Assembly: GCF_007860135.1 (NCBI RefSeq)
Contig: NZ_SJPV01000002.1
Span: forward strand, 144,955-208,954
Length of the DNA stretch: 64,000 nt
From: Novipirellula artificiosorum
Lineage (GTDB): Bacteria; Planctomycetota; Planctomycetia; Pirellulales; Pirellulaceae
Reading direction: 5' to 3'
Numbering within the stretch: the first letter of the stretch is position 1; each line of letters begins with the position of its first letter. The translations under genes and the position numbers were made by a program. Below the pieces are notes generated by a model, which had not been told where the DNA came from, did not search any database, and saw only the letters and a list, made by a program, of their open reading frames with translations. This document shows positions 37,858-47,032 of this stretch, piece by piece.

Positions 37858-38511
37858 ATGAGTAGCGCTACGCCAACGAAGGCACAGGACACGATTCAGC
37901 CTCACCGCAGCCGATTGTACAACAATTTGGTGCCTGTTTACCAAGGACTGTGGCCAGCGGTGGCAAAGAAGAACATGCGCAGTGCGATCTCGGCACTGAA
38001 TATCGCCTCGGGCCGTAAGGTGTTGGAGGTCGGGGTAGGAACCGGATTGTCGCTCGATAGCTATCCACGCGACATCCGTTTGACGGGCGTCGATTTGTCG
38101 GAAGCCATGTTGGGCGAGGCACAGCAAGCGATCGAGGATCGCGGCTGGGATCACGTCGATGTGTTGCCGATGAATGCCGAATCGCTGACTTTCGCCGACG
38201 ACGTTTTCGATGTGGTGACTTCCTTTCACACCATCAGCGTTGTCTCGGATCCGCGAGCGATGATGAGAGAAATGGTTCGCGTGTGTCGGCCTGGTGGCCG
38301 CATCTTGATTGTGAATCATTTTCGTAGCGGGAACCCCGTGATCGCCAAAGTTGTTGATTCGGCGGGCAACCTGACTCGACATCTTGGGTGGCGAACCGAT
38401 TTGGATTTGCGAGAAACGGTCGAGGATTTGCCGATCCGTCTTGATCGTTGCTACAAGCCGACGCCGCTCTCAATCTTCACCATTATGGAAGCAACGGTAC
38501 TGAAGGCGTAA
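37858..38511 (+). CDS. SAM methyltransferase, probable phospholipid N-methyltransferase
   Basis: A 217-residue class I methyltransferase. Motif I is VLEVGVGTGLSL (about 55-66), followed by LTGVDLSEAMLGEAQ and a post-motif FDVVTSFHTISVVSDP. The sequence resembles the Rhodobacter PmtA type of phosphatidylethanolamine N-methyltransferase (compare VLEVGVGTGL and the YDxxxxxV-like NNLVPVYQGLW start). Downstream of psd and pssA, the obvious reaction is phosphatidylethanolamine to phosphatidylcholine; this is inference from similarity and place, and methylation of another lipid or quinone is possible. Its stop overlaps the start of the next gene. Confidence 0.82.
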   Translation: MSSATPTKAQDTIQPHRSRLYNNLVPVYQGLWPAVAKKNMRSAISALNIASGRKVLEVGVGTGLSLDSYPRDIRLTGVDLSEAMLGEAQQAIEDRGWDHVDVLPMNAESLTFADDVFDVVTSFHTISVVSDPRAMMREMVRVCRPGGRILIVNHFRSGNPVIAKVVDSAGNLTRHLGWRTDLDLRETVEDLPIRLDRCYKPTPLSIFTIMEATVLKA

Positions 38512-40220
38512 TGGTGGGCTGGGCAAGGACGACGTCACGCTACCGAGCTCCCTTGGTGGCCAGCAGCGGTAGCTCAGTAAAATCAACGCTCCGTTGCTTG
38601 TCGTTGGTCCTTTTGTCGGCCTCGACACTCTTTGCAGGCGGTTCTTTAACGGTTGTCGTTTCCGATGAAGCGACAGGCAACCCGGTTTCGGCGCGGTTGG
38701 AGATATTTCGCGGCGCCCCAGATGGGAAGTTGATGCCCATTCGCAAAACCGTTCCGGCGGGGCCATCGGTACGAAACGATGCCATTGGCGTGGTGATCGA
38801 CCGCTCGCTTGAGCTGTCCTTTCCGGATGGCAACTATGCGTTCCGGCTAACACGAGGCCCCGAGTATCGTGTGATTCGGGGGACGTTTGTTCTTGAGCGT
38901 GATTCGCTTGACGAGCATCGCGTTGAGTTGCCGCGGATGATCGACATGCTCGAAGCGGGTTGGACGAGCGGCGATTGCTTGGTCGCTGCTTCCCCAAATA
39001 GTTTGCCGCTCAGAATGGCGGCTGAAGATTTGCATGTCGCTGCGGTGCTGGGCCACGTCAACGCCAAACCCATCGCTGGACGAGATGCAGACGATCCGCC
39101 GGAGAACACACCCTGTTGGATCCGCGAAGATGTCGTGCAGGATTCCGGATTGGTGTTTTACGGCGTCGATTCCGTAGCGTTGACCGAGCGAGCGGGCAAT
39201 GACGACGCAGGCAATGACGACGCGGGGGCCGACGTCTCGGAGGTCGGCTTGCCTGCTGTCACGCGACTGGCCCAAGTTCCCCGGGACAGTGAAGTCATTC
39301 ATGTCGCCGTCGAGAATCCGTTCGCCTGGCCCCTGCCGGTTTGGTTGGCCAGCGGCAGGGTCGACGGCATGTTCGTTTTCGGTGATTGGTTGGAAATCGA
39401 CCGACAACGCCTCTCCGCTGCAAGTGGTCGTGACCCACAACCGCCGCGCACCGACCATCCCACGGAATTGGGGCGTTGGGCGGAACGAATCTATTGGAAC
39501 CTGCTGGAATCAGGGTTGCGGATCCCGCCGCTTGCCGGCAGCGGCTCGGGACGCGTTGTCAACAATCAGGCTTTCGGCTCGGCCAATCCCGTCGGATACA
39601 ACCGGTTGTACGTTGCCAATCCCTTGCAGCGCACTTCGAACCCCAGCGGTCTGATGGTGCAAGCGGTTTCGAGTCAGGAAGCTTGGTGGCAGGCGGCTTG
39701 GAAAGGTCATAGCATCGCAACGAATGGACCGATGTTGCAAGCGACGATGAACGGCGAGATTCCCGGGCATGTGTTCGTGGCCGAATCAGGAGAACTGCTG
39801 CAACTGCGTCCCGAAGTACAGCTGACCGTGCGAGATCCGGTTGATTATCTCGAAGTGATTTGCAATGGACGCGTCCATTACAGTGCTCGGTTGGATGAAT
39901 TCGCGAAAGCGGGTGGGGTGATCCCACCGCTGCAGCTCGAAGAGAGCAGTTGGGTGATCGTCCGAGTGGCGACGTTGTACGAGGACCACTTTCGAGCAGC
40001 GATGAGTGCCCCATGGTATGTCGAATTCAATGGTCGTGGGAGAATCACGTCGGAAGCGGTCGAGTTCTTTCAGGATTGGCTCCGCGAATACGAACTTCGG
40101 CTGCGAAAGCTGCCAGCCGATGAGCTCGCCGTGCAAGTGCCCTTCGTGCGCGCCGCTCGATCCTTTTGGCAAGCACAGGCGGCGAAGGTTCGATATCATG
40201 ATGACGATCGAGAATTTTGA
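38511..40220 (+). CDS. Secreted CehA/McbA-like protein
   Basis: A 569-residue protein. An N-terminal signal segment (CLSLVLLSASTLFAGG) is followed by a carboxypeptidase-regulatory-like beta domain (SLTVVVSDEATGNPVSARLE) and a larger domain with AGWTSGDCLVAASPNSLPLR, which resembles the PHP-like metallohydrolase region of CehA/McbA proteins but lacks the usual D-x-H and H-rich motifs at that place. A final domain includes ATNGPMLQATMNGEIPGHVF. The enzyme is probably degenerate or binds rather than cleaves. A TAATG junction couples it to the methyltransferase. The link to lipid metabolism is unclear. Confidence 0.7.
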   Translation: MVGWARTTSRYRAPLVASSGSSVKSTLRCLSLVLLSASTLFAGGSLTVVVSDEATGNPVSARLEIFRGAPDGKLMPIRKTVPAGPSVRNDAIGVVIDRSLELSFPDGNYAFRLTRGPEYRVIRGTFVLERDSLDEHRVELPRMIDMLEAGWTSGDCLVAASPNSLPLRMAAEDLHVAAVLGHVNAKPIAGRDADDPPENTPCWIREDVVQDSGLVFYGVDSVALTERAGNDDAGNDDAGADVSEVGLPAVTRLAQVPRDSEVIHVAVENPFAWPLPVWLASGRVDGMFVFGDWLEIDRQRLSAASGRDPQPPRTDHPTELGRWAERIYWNLLESGLRIPPLAGSGSGRVVNNQAFGSANPVGYNRLYVANPLQRTSNPSGLMVQAVSSQEAWWQAAWKGHSIATNGPMLQATMNGEIPGHVFVAESGELLQLRPEVQLTVRDPVDYLEVICNGRVHYSARLDEFAKAGGVIPPLQLEESSWVIVRVATLYEDHFRAAMSAPWYVEFNGRGRITSEAVEFFQDWLREYELRLRKLPADELAVQVPFVRAARSFWQAQAAKVRYHDDDREF

Positions 40221-40395
40221 ACCCGTAGAGAGGAGAGTCGTTGCATTTTGAATCGCTCGGCGCTGATGCTTGTTACAGGTGAAAGCAGCCATGGCTGTCG
40301 CCGATTGACGCTTCGGTGCCCGCCTCTCGACAAGCTGTCACGAGCGAATGACCACACGACACGATAAAGACTTTTAACCGGAATGAGATAGCATC

Positions 40396-41808
40396 ATGAC
40401 TCGATACTACAACCGTGGTTTGCTGTTGCTGTTGGCAGGCTGCTTCTGCTTTGGCGATTCCGCAGGGGCGGTGTCACGCGACAATTCGGGCGGCAACCGA
40501 CTACGCCCTAACCTTGTCGTCTATTTGGCCGACGATTTGTCGGCGGCGGATTTGCCTGTTTATGGCGGAACCAGTATTCAAACGCCCGCGATTGATGATT
40601 TGGCTTCGGTCGGTATGACGTTCGATCTTGCGTTCGTCGCCAGTCCGTCCTGTGCCCCCAGTCGTGCTGCGTTATTGACGGGGCTGATGCCGGCACAAAA
40701 TGGGGCGGAAGAGAATCACAGCTATCCTCGCAGTGGGGTGCTTCGGTTGCCCCAGCTGCTGAAGGAGCTTGGCTATCAGACGGCTGCATTCGGAAAAGTC
40801 GCGCACGGCAAGAGTGCGGTCGATTATGGTTTTGACGTGATCGACCTGCAAAAGGAACTTCCTTCCCTTCGGAAAAACGTTCGTCAGTTTCTCGATGATC
40901 GGACCGACACGCGGCCGCTCGCATTGTTTGTCGGAACCGCGAACCCTCATGTCCCTTGGCCCAGTGAATCAACGATTCTGCCGGACAAGATCACGCTGCC
41001 GCCGACCTTGCTTGACACGCCTCGAACACGCGTGCAGCGTTCAAGGTATCTGCAAGAAGTTAAAGACTTGGATGCGTATCTGGCCGAGTTGCGAGAATTG
41101 ACGCAAGAACATCTTGGTGAAGAAGCAATTTTTGTCTTTTCAAGTGACCACGGTGCCCAGTTTCCCTTCGGAAAGTGGTGCTTGTATGACGAGGGCATCC
41201 ATGTTCCGCTGATCGTATCGCATCCGGGGCAAATTGAACTCGGATCTCGGACCAGCGCGATGGTCAATTGGGTCGACCTGTTGGTCACGGTCATCGACCT
41301 GGCTGGTGGTAAGGTGCCTGCGGAGATCGATGGGCGTTCTTTTTTATCTGTCTTACGTGGTGAAACGACGTCCCACCGTGAAAGGATTTTTGCGACGCAC
41401 AGCGGTGATCGAAAGATGAACGTCTATCCGAGTCGTTGCATTCGTACGTCGCAATTCAAACTCATTTACAATCCTCATCCTGAGTTTGCCTTCACGACGC
41501 ATATCGATTTACTGCTTCGCGAAACCTCGGGCGATTATTTCAAGCAGTGGCAAGAACTGGCCAAGTCGGATCCGAAAGCAGCGGCGGTGGTGGCGAAGTA
41601 CCACGCACGACCGGAGGTTGAGCTTTACGATCTGCTTGCCGATCCCTTCGAGCAGGTCAACTTAGCGAGTGATCCACACTTTACCTCGGTCAAGCAGAAT
41701 TTGCTCGCTGAACTTCGGCAATGGATGAAGTCCCAAAGTGACGAAGTCACCGTCTTTCACGAACCCTTGATGCTTGATGCACCTGAAACTTGGCTGCCCA
41801 GGAACTAA
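40396..41808 (+). CDS. Sulfatase 1 (S1 family)
   Basis: A 470-residue formylglycine sulfatase. An N-terminal signal includes a possible lipobox LLAGC (Cys16), so it may be lipid-anchored. The active-site motif is CAPSR with the modified cysteine at residue 86 in SPSCAPSRAALLTG; calcium ligands are D46-D47 and SSDHG. The phrase WCLYDEGIHVPLIV places it near the iduronate-2-sulfatase/sulfamidase-like subfamilies. First gene of the catabolic island, on the plus strand, 176 bases after the previous gene. Substrate probably a sulfated polysaccharide fragment. Confidence 0.9.
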   Translation: MTRYYNRGLLLLLAGCFCFGDSAGAVSRDNSGGNRLRPNLVVYLADDLSAADLPVYGGTSIQTPAIDDLASVGMTFDLAFVASPSCAPSRAALLTGLMPAQNGAEENHSYPRSGVLRLPQLLKELGYQTAAFGKVAHGKSAVDYGFDVIDLQKELPSLRKNVRQFLDDRTDTRPLALFVGTANPHVPWPSESTILPDKITLPPTLLDTPRTRVQRSRYLQEVKDLDAYLAELRELTQEHLGEEAIFVFSSDHGAQFPFGKWCLYDEGIHVPLIVSHPGQIELGSRTSAMVNWVDLLVTVIDLAGGKVPAEIDGRSFLSVLRGETTSHRERIFATHSGDRKMNVYPSRCIRTSQFKLIYNPHPEFAFTTHIDLLLRETSGDYFKQWQELAKSDPKAAAVVAKYHARPEVELYDLLADPFEQVNLASDPHFTSVKQNLLAELRQWMKSQSDEVTVFHEPLMLDAPETWLPRN

Positions 41809-42213
41809 GATGGTGAATCACGGCGGCTGTGGGATAGCTGGAAAGCGCCACTTTTATTTTCATTCAAGCTCGAAGGGCAAGCCAGTGAATCAAACACCGA
41901 AAACGACGATCAGAACGCTTTCCGTTGCCGATGCGACACGTTAACCTCTTAATAGCCCCATCCTAACTGGACAGCGCCATTTTCTGAGCGGCAAGGCGCG
42001 AGCCGCTGGTTAGGACCATGAAATACTGGCGGCTAGCGTCTTGCCGCTCAGTCCGAGATTGATTCGGCAACTTGCGGTAAATCGCCCACAAAGTGGCGTT
42101 GTCCAGCTAAGACGATTGATAGAAGCCCTTGAGATCGCCGACAACCGACGGATTGTGGTCATCCTTGGCCGATCGACTCCCACCTTTGCATCCCCTCAGC
42201 CGAAGACAACACG
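41809..42213. other. 405-base gap with a mini-element
   Basis: No gene is visible. Besides the 140-bp element at 41967-42106, a piece near 41842 reading AGCTGGAAAGCGCCACTTTT resembles that element's end sequence and may be a broken relative. The GH95 promoter must lie in the last 100 bases. Confidence 0.45.
41963..42110. repeat. 140-bp MITE-like element with CTAA duplication
   Basis: Ends CTGGACAGCGCCATTTTCTG (41967) and, read on the minus strand, CTGGACAACGCCACTTTGTG match at 16 of 20 positions. The direct repeat CTAA abuts both ends (41963-41966 and 42107-42110). Inside, GAGCGGCAAG and CTTGCCGCTC form another inverted pair. No coding capacity. Confidence 0.62.
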
Positions 42214-44691
42214 ATGATTAGAACACGGCCGACCCCTACCATAATGACGGTGGCCCTTGCCACCACCTTGGCTCTGATCGCAGCTCACACGGTTGCCTCG
42301 GAACCTCTGGCGGTTCCAAGCCGTGGCTTCGTGAGCACGCTTCCCGCAAAGAGTTGGGAAGAAGGATTGATCTCGGGAAACGGGACCATCGGCATCAATG
42401 TCTTGAGCCGTCCGCTTGACGAGAGGGTGATCCTTTCCCACGAGCGACTGTTCCTTCCGATGGGCGCCCCCGTGATGCCCGTCGATCAGTCAGCCCGATT
42501 GTTCGAGATCCGGCGGCTCATCGATCGGGGACTCTACCGACAGGCCTGCGAACTTCAGTTCAATCTTTCAGGCCAAAGCGGCTTCATGTATCCCGACTAT
42601 TTTGTGCCAGCATTTGACTTGACGATTCAGAGCGAGGGGCACGGCGAAATCCGTGACTACGCCCGATCGGTGGATTTCCAAACCGGTGAAACGACCATCC
42701 ATTGGGCGGACGATCGCGGTGTCTTCGAGCGTCGCATGTTCGTGTCACGCGCGGCCGGCATCGCGGCGATGCTGTTCACCGCACCAAACTCGGCGCTCGA
42801 TTGTCGCATCGCGCTAGTACCACGGGAACCAAGCGACGAATTCAATTCGGATTCCGACATCAACAAACGCTCCGCGGAAGTTTTCCAAGAGCACGTTTCC
42901 GATATCAAGCGAACTGCGGGCGATTCTTGGCTGACGTACAGCAATCGCTTCTCGAGGGCTTATCCCGGAAGCATTCACGCATTGGAAGGTTTCGCGAGGG
43001 TTGTGGCCACGGCTGGGGAAACCGAACCACAAGACAACGGATCGCTTGTCGTCCGTGGCGCGGACCGCATCCTCGTACTCGTCGACCTCCGTCTGCTCCA
43101 TGATCCCGAGAAATCGGCGACAGAGGAAATGAAGGTCGCCCTCGGGAAACTTCCGGCTGACTACCGACAACTTCTCGATGACCACGCAAACATTCATGGT
43201 GAGCTGTTCAACCGAGTGCGTCTCGACCTCGGTGGTGGCGCGGATCATCACCGATCGACCGAAGAACTGCTGGAACTCTCCAGCTACGACGATCCCAATC
43301 GAGCGTTGATTGAAAAGCAGTTTGATGCGGCTCGCTATAACATCATTTCTTGTACTGGCGAGCTGCCACCCACGCTGCAAGGGGTCTGGGGCGGGACCTA
43401 TGTTCCCGGATGGGCCAGTGACTTCACCCACAACGGCAATGTTCCGTCTGCGATCGCTGCCAACCTGATGGGAAACCTGCCCGAACTGATGCCGGCCTAC
43501 ACGTCCTACATCGAATCAATCGTGCCTTGGATGGAAATCAATGCGAAGCATCTGTTCGGAGCCCGTGGCGTCGTGCTGCCGTCGCGTTCGACGACACATG
43601 GCTTCAACAACGCCATGAACCCGAACTTTGCCGGCGGCATGTGGGTCGGCGGCGCTGGTTGGGCAGCCCACTTTTTTTACGACTACTACCTTTACACGGG
43701 TGATCGCGAATTTCTTGCTAATCACGCGCTGCCATTCATGGAGAAGGCAGCCTTGTTCTTTGAGGACTACCTTTACGAGGGAGCGGATGGAAAATTCGTT
43801 TTCTCTCCGACGCAATCACCAGAAAACACGCCAGGCAACTCCAACTCGCAAGCTTCCTTTAACGCCACCATGGACGTCGCGGTTGCCAAACAGTTGTTAG
43901 GCAACACGATCGCAGCCTCACGAGAACTCGGTTGCAATGAAGACAAAATCCCGATCTGGGAAGCCATGCTTGCCAAGATGCCAGACTACAGCATCGATCA
44001 GGATGGCATCATCAAGGAATGGCTGACGCCCCGACTGGAAAATAACGACAGCCACCGTCACTCTTCTCAACTTTACCCATTGTTCGATGGAATGCCGGAA
44101 GAGATTGCGAGTAGCCCCGAATTGCGGGCCGCCTTCAAGAAGAGCATCGAGTACAAACTCGACAAGCATTGGAGAAACAACCAGCGAGGATTCATGTCGT
44201 TCGGGCTGGTGCAATTGGGCCAGGCAGCCACCAGTCTCGGCGAAAGCGAACTGGCCTACCATTGCCTCAAGCATCTCGTGAACCGCTTCTGGCTGAACAA
44301 TCTCGCCTCCATGCACAACCATCGTTCGCTATTCAATATGGACATTAGCGGCGGCATGCCCGCTGTGATCATCAAAATGTTGGCGGCATCGGCTCCGGGT
44401 AAGATCCAACTCTTGCCCGCCCTCCCTGCGGCATGGCCCAAAGGCCAGATCGAAGGGGTGCTGTGTCGTGGGGTGATCGAGATCCAGCGGTTGCGTTGGG
44501 AAGAAAAGCAAGTTGAGGTCACGCTCCTTTCTGCCAAGCCACAAACGATTCTGTTGGAACTACCCAATGAAATCTATCGGCTTTCGATTAAAGACGGCGC
44601 CGCAGTCGTAGGTCCCGCTAGCCACCCCAACCAACGCGAACTTGAACTCCCCAGCGGAGGATCCGTGACGTTAAGCATCGTACTGAAGTAA
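42214..44691 (+). CDS. GH95 alpha-L-fucosidase/alpha-L-galactosidase-like
   Basis: A secreted 825-residue glycosidase of family GH95, which removes terminal alpha-L-fucose or alpha-L-galactose with inversion. A signal peptide covers about residues 1-29. The N-terminal domain starts WEEGLISGNGTIGINVLS, a family hallmark. In the catalytic (alpha/alpha)6 barrel the paired asparagines appear in FTHNGNV, the general acid glutamate in SPTQSPENTPG and the conserved aspartate in LFNMDISGG. The usual C-terminal LLPALPAAWPKGQIEGVLCRG-type segment is present. It heads a plus-strand run with a clan GH-D-like protein and a sulfatase, pointing to sulfated fucan or galactan side chains. Confidence 0.9.
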   Translation: MIRTRPTPTIMTVALATTLALIAAHTVASEPLAVPSRGFVSTLPAKSWEEGLISGNGTIGINVLSRPLDERVILSHERLFLPMGAPVMPVDQSARLFEIRRLIDRGLYRQACELQFNLSGQSGFMYPDYFVPAFDLTIQSEGHGEIRDYARSVDFQTGETTIHWADDRGVFERRMFVSRAAGIAAMLFTAPNSALDCRIALVPREPSDEFNSDSDINKRSAEVFQEHVSDIKRTAGDSWLTYSNRFSRAYPGSIHALEGFARVVATAGETEPQDNGSLVVRGADRILVLVDLRLLHDPEKSATEEMKVALGKLPADYRQLLDDHANIHGELFNRVRLDLGGGADHHRSTEELLELSSYDDPNRALIEKQFDAARYNIISCTGELPPTLQGVWGGTYVPGWASDFTHNGNVPSAIAANLMGNLPELMPAYTSYIESIVPWMEINAKHLFGARGVVLPSRSTTHGFNNAMNPNFAGGMWVGGAGWAAHFFYDYYLYTGDREFLANHALPFMEKAALFFEDYLYEGADGKFVFSPTQSPENTPGNSNSQASFNATMDVAVAKQLLGNTIAASRELGCNEDKIPIWEAMLAKMPDYSIDQDGIIKEWLTPRLENNDSHRHSSQLYPLFDGMPEEIASSPELRAAFKKSIEYKLDKHWRNNQRGFMSFGLVQLGQAATSLGESELAYHCLKHLVNRFWLNNLASMHNHRSLFNMDISGGMPAVIIKMLAASAPGKIQLLPALPAAWPKGQIEGVLCRGVIEIQRLRWEEKQVEVTLLSAKPQTILLELPNEIYRLSIKDGAAVVGPASHPNQRELELPSGGSVTLSIVLK

Positions 44692-44845
44692 ACGCTCACT
44701 CCTTACGGACAACAAGCCGGCATCATGTTCGCCGATGGTATTCGTTTGGGCGGTCTGGAGATCCTGGCACAACATCGAATCCGAAAAGATTTGCCGGACG
44801 AAGCAAAATGAATCCATCCCGACCTCAAAAAGGGCGAGCAATAGC

Positions 44846-47008
44846 ATGATTGAGAAGCAGACAACCAGAGTCACCATGATTGGGATCGTCTACTTGCTGT
44901 TGACCGCATCCACATGGGCACAAGGGCCGAACTTGGTCCCGCCCGCGCCCGATCGTGTTGCGAACTACTGGTGCACGTGGTACGCCCAAAATTACTGGAT
45001 TGGACGCGGTACGGATTTGCAAGATTTAAAGCGGGTGACCAATTCGAATGCGCGTGAGGAATTGAACGACCACACCGTGTTCAACGAGAAAGACGGCTGG
45101 GCCACAACCTATTTCGATCGCGATCGCAGCGATTTCATCTTTCTGATCGATCACGGTTGGCAAACGAAAGAGCCGTCGGAACGGATCGCCGGAGGCCCTG
45201 CTTTCTTTAACCTCATTGCCGACCCGCGAGATTTCCCAAGGTATGCGGGGCTCGAGCCGAAAGAGCGACTGCGGGTCTTCAATCGAGAGATCAAGGCTCT
45301 GGGATGGGATTCACTTGGTCTGTGGACTCGCGGAGATGTCACGCCCGAGCAAGCTCGAACCTTTGTCGAATGGTCAAAGTACGCCGGCATTCGCTACTGG
45401 AAGATCGACGGTGGCGACGTCCACGAATTCAATTCTTTCAAGGCCAAAGAAGAACTCGATCCGGAATTGATACTGGAATATGTCACCGGGGCTGGAGGGA
45501 ACATCAATCCGAAATGGGACCAAGACCTGACGTCGTACCCTTCGGTCTACGAGGTCGGAGGCAACCAACAGCAGAACATGCTGCGTGTTCTCCAGCACAC
45601 CGATACGTTTCGAACCTACGATTCATCCCCCCTGCTGATGTCCGTGACCACGCTGCGTCGCACGCATGACATCCTGAAGCAAACTCAGCAACAGCCGAAG
45701 TACCGCGGCATCCTAAACGTGCAGGACGACTGCAACACGGCAATCGGCCTCGGCGTGTTGGTCGCCAGTAAACGCCATCCGAATTGGAACGAGCGAACGC
45801 TAAAGGGACGCGATTTGCACCACCAGCTGTCGGGAAAACGGCATATGCAGAAACGGATCAATGAAGTAGAACGCTTTGGACGCTGGGCACGACTCGCACC
45901 TGCCTTCCCAGCTGGGCAGGGAGTCTACCTGTCATCGGAAAACGAACTGATCGATCGCTGCGAGTTCACCGAGTGGGATACGTGGGCCGCCAACACTTAC
46001 GGGAAGTTGGTTAGCCAAAGCGCTCCAGCGATCATGGCAAGGAACATGCCGCTGCCAGAGGTGGAAATCGAAGGCGAGCCACCTTACGTTTGCGCGACGA
46101 GCTATCCGAACGGCCCAACCGGCATCGCGACCGAAGGGCGTGTGAAACCTGAGAATCACTGGTTCCATCCCCGAGCGAAGGTCACGGTGAAGATCAAAAA
46201 CGCCGCGCAGCCAATCGGAATAGCCGGACACTATGACGAATTGGTACTTGAGTTCGCAGGTTCGATCGAAGGCATCCGCCACGTCTGGGCTCAAGATTTG
46301 TTGGCGGATCAGTCGGTTGACATCAAAGATCAAGTCACGCTTCTCAGCACGAAGATGATCATCGATGGGGAGTTGATTGACAGGGTCGGGACCTCGGCGG
46401 GTGACGATGGAGATCTCTCCGCGCCCGGCATGCTCATCAAACTCGACGGCGACTCATTGCCCGAGGCGAGCGATGACTTCACACCGCATGTGAAACCGGT
46501 TTCAAGTCTGGTGGAGCCGACTCACTATGAAGGTGGCTATCGAGGAACCGCGACGTTTGCGAGAGATCCTTACGGATACCGTGTGAAATCGTCCGGTACC
46601 GTTCCATCCGTTGTGCTGAAGCCCATTCCGCGGAGTATCCATTCGGGATCCGCCACCATTTCGTGGAAGATGAAAGCTGCCAACAACGCAAGCACCAAGA
46701 ACGGCTTTATCGTGCTCAGCAGCGATGAAGATGCGACGGCGGCGGTGGTTGCGGGGGCTTGGTTCGGCGCCAACCAAATCACACTGTTCGAGAACGTTGG
46801 CAAGTGGGACGGGCCCGAGAAAGCATGCAAATGCGAAGGAGAGTTGGATTGCACGGCGGTCATTGATCTCGACGCACGCAGTTTGAAGCTGACCGTAAAC
46901 GGAGTTGAGATGGAATCGAACTTTTCCGAGTCGGTGACGAGCATCAACTACATCGGCTTTGGAGTTCAGAACGCGGAAACCCTGTTCACCGAACCGGTAA
47001 TCAAGTAG
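44846..47008 (+). CDS. Secreted clan GH-D-like glycosidase with C-terminal LamG-like domain
   Basis: A 720-residue protein with a signal peptide ending near TWAQ (about residue 25). The central region looks like a TIM barrel: GWDSLGLWTRGD, then RYWKIDGGDVHEFNSF, where the aspartate of K-I-D is placed like the nucleophile of GH27/GH36 enzymes, and LNVQDDCNTAIG later. The C-terminal 150 residues look like a beta-sandwich concanavalin-like domain. Not confidently assigned to a GH family. It starts about 154 bases after GH95 and precedes a sulfatase by 24 bases, so all three probably act on one glycan. The ATG at 44846 begins the signal peptide. Confidence 0.72.
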   Translation: MIEKQTTRVTMIGIVYLLLTASTWAQGPNLVPPAPDRVANYWCTWYAQNYWIGRGTDLQDLKRVTNSNAREELNDHTVFNEKDGWATTYFDRDRSDFIFLIDHGWQTKEPSERIAGGPAFFNLIADPRDFPRYAGLEPKERLRVFNREIKALGWDSLGLWTRGDVTPEQARTFVEWSKYAGIRYWKIDGGDVHEFNSFKAKEELDPELILEYVTGAGGNINPKWDQDLTSYPSVYEVGGNQQQNMLRVLQHTDTFRTYDSSPLLMSVTTLRRTHDILKQTQQQPKYRGILNVQDDCNTAIGLGVLVASKRHPNWNERTLKGRDLHHQLSGKRHMQKRINEVERFGRWARLAPAFPAGQGVYLSSENELIDRCEFTEWDTWAANTYGKLVSQSAPAIMARNMPLPEVEIEGEPPYVCATSYPNGPTGIATEGRVKPENHWFHPRAKVTVKIKNAAQPIGIAGHYDELVLEFAGSIEGIRHVWAQDLLADQSVDIKDQVTLLSTKMIIDGELIDRVGTSAGDDGDLSAPGMLIKLDGDSLPEASDDFTPHVKPVSSLVEPTHYEGGYRGTATFARDPYGYRVKSSGTVPSVVLKPIPRSIHSGSATISWKMKAANNASTKNGFIVLSSDEDATAAVVAGAWFGANQITLFENVGKWDGPEKACKCEGELDCTAVIDLDARSLKLTVNGVEMESNFSESVTSINYIGFGVQNAETLFTEPVIK

Positions 47009-47032
47009 AGCCACTCAGCATAGAGAGTATTG

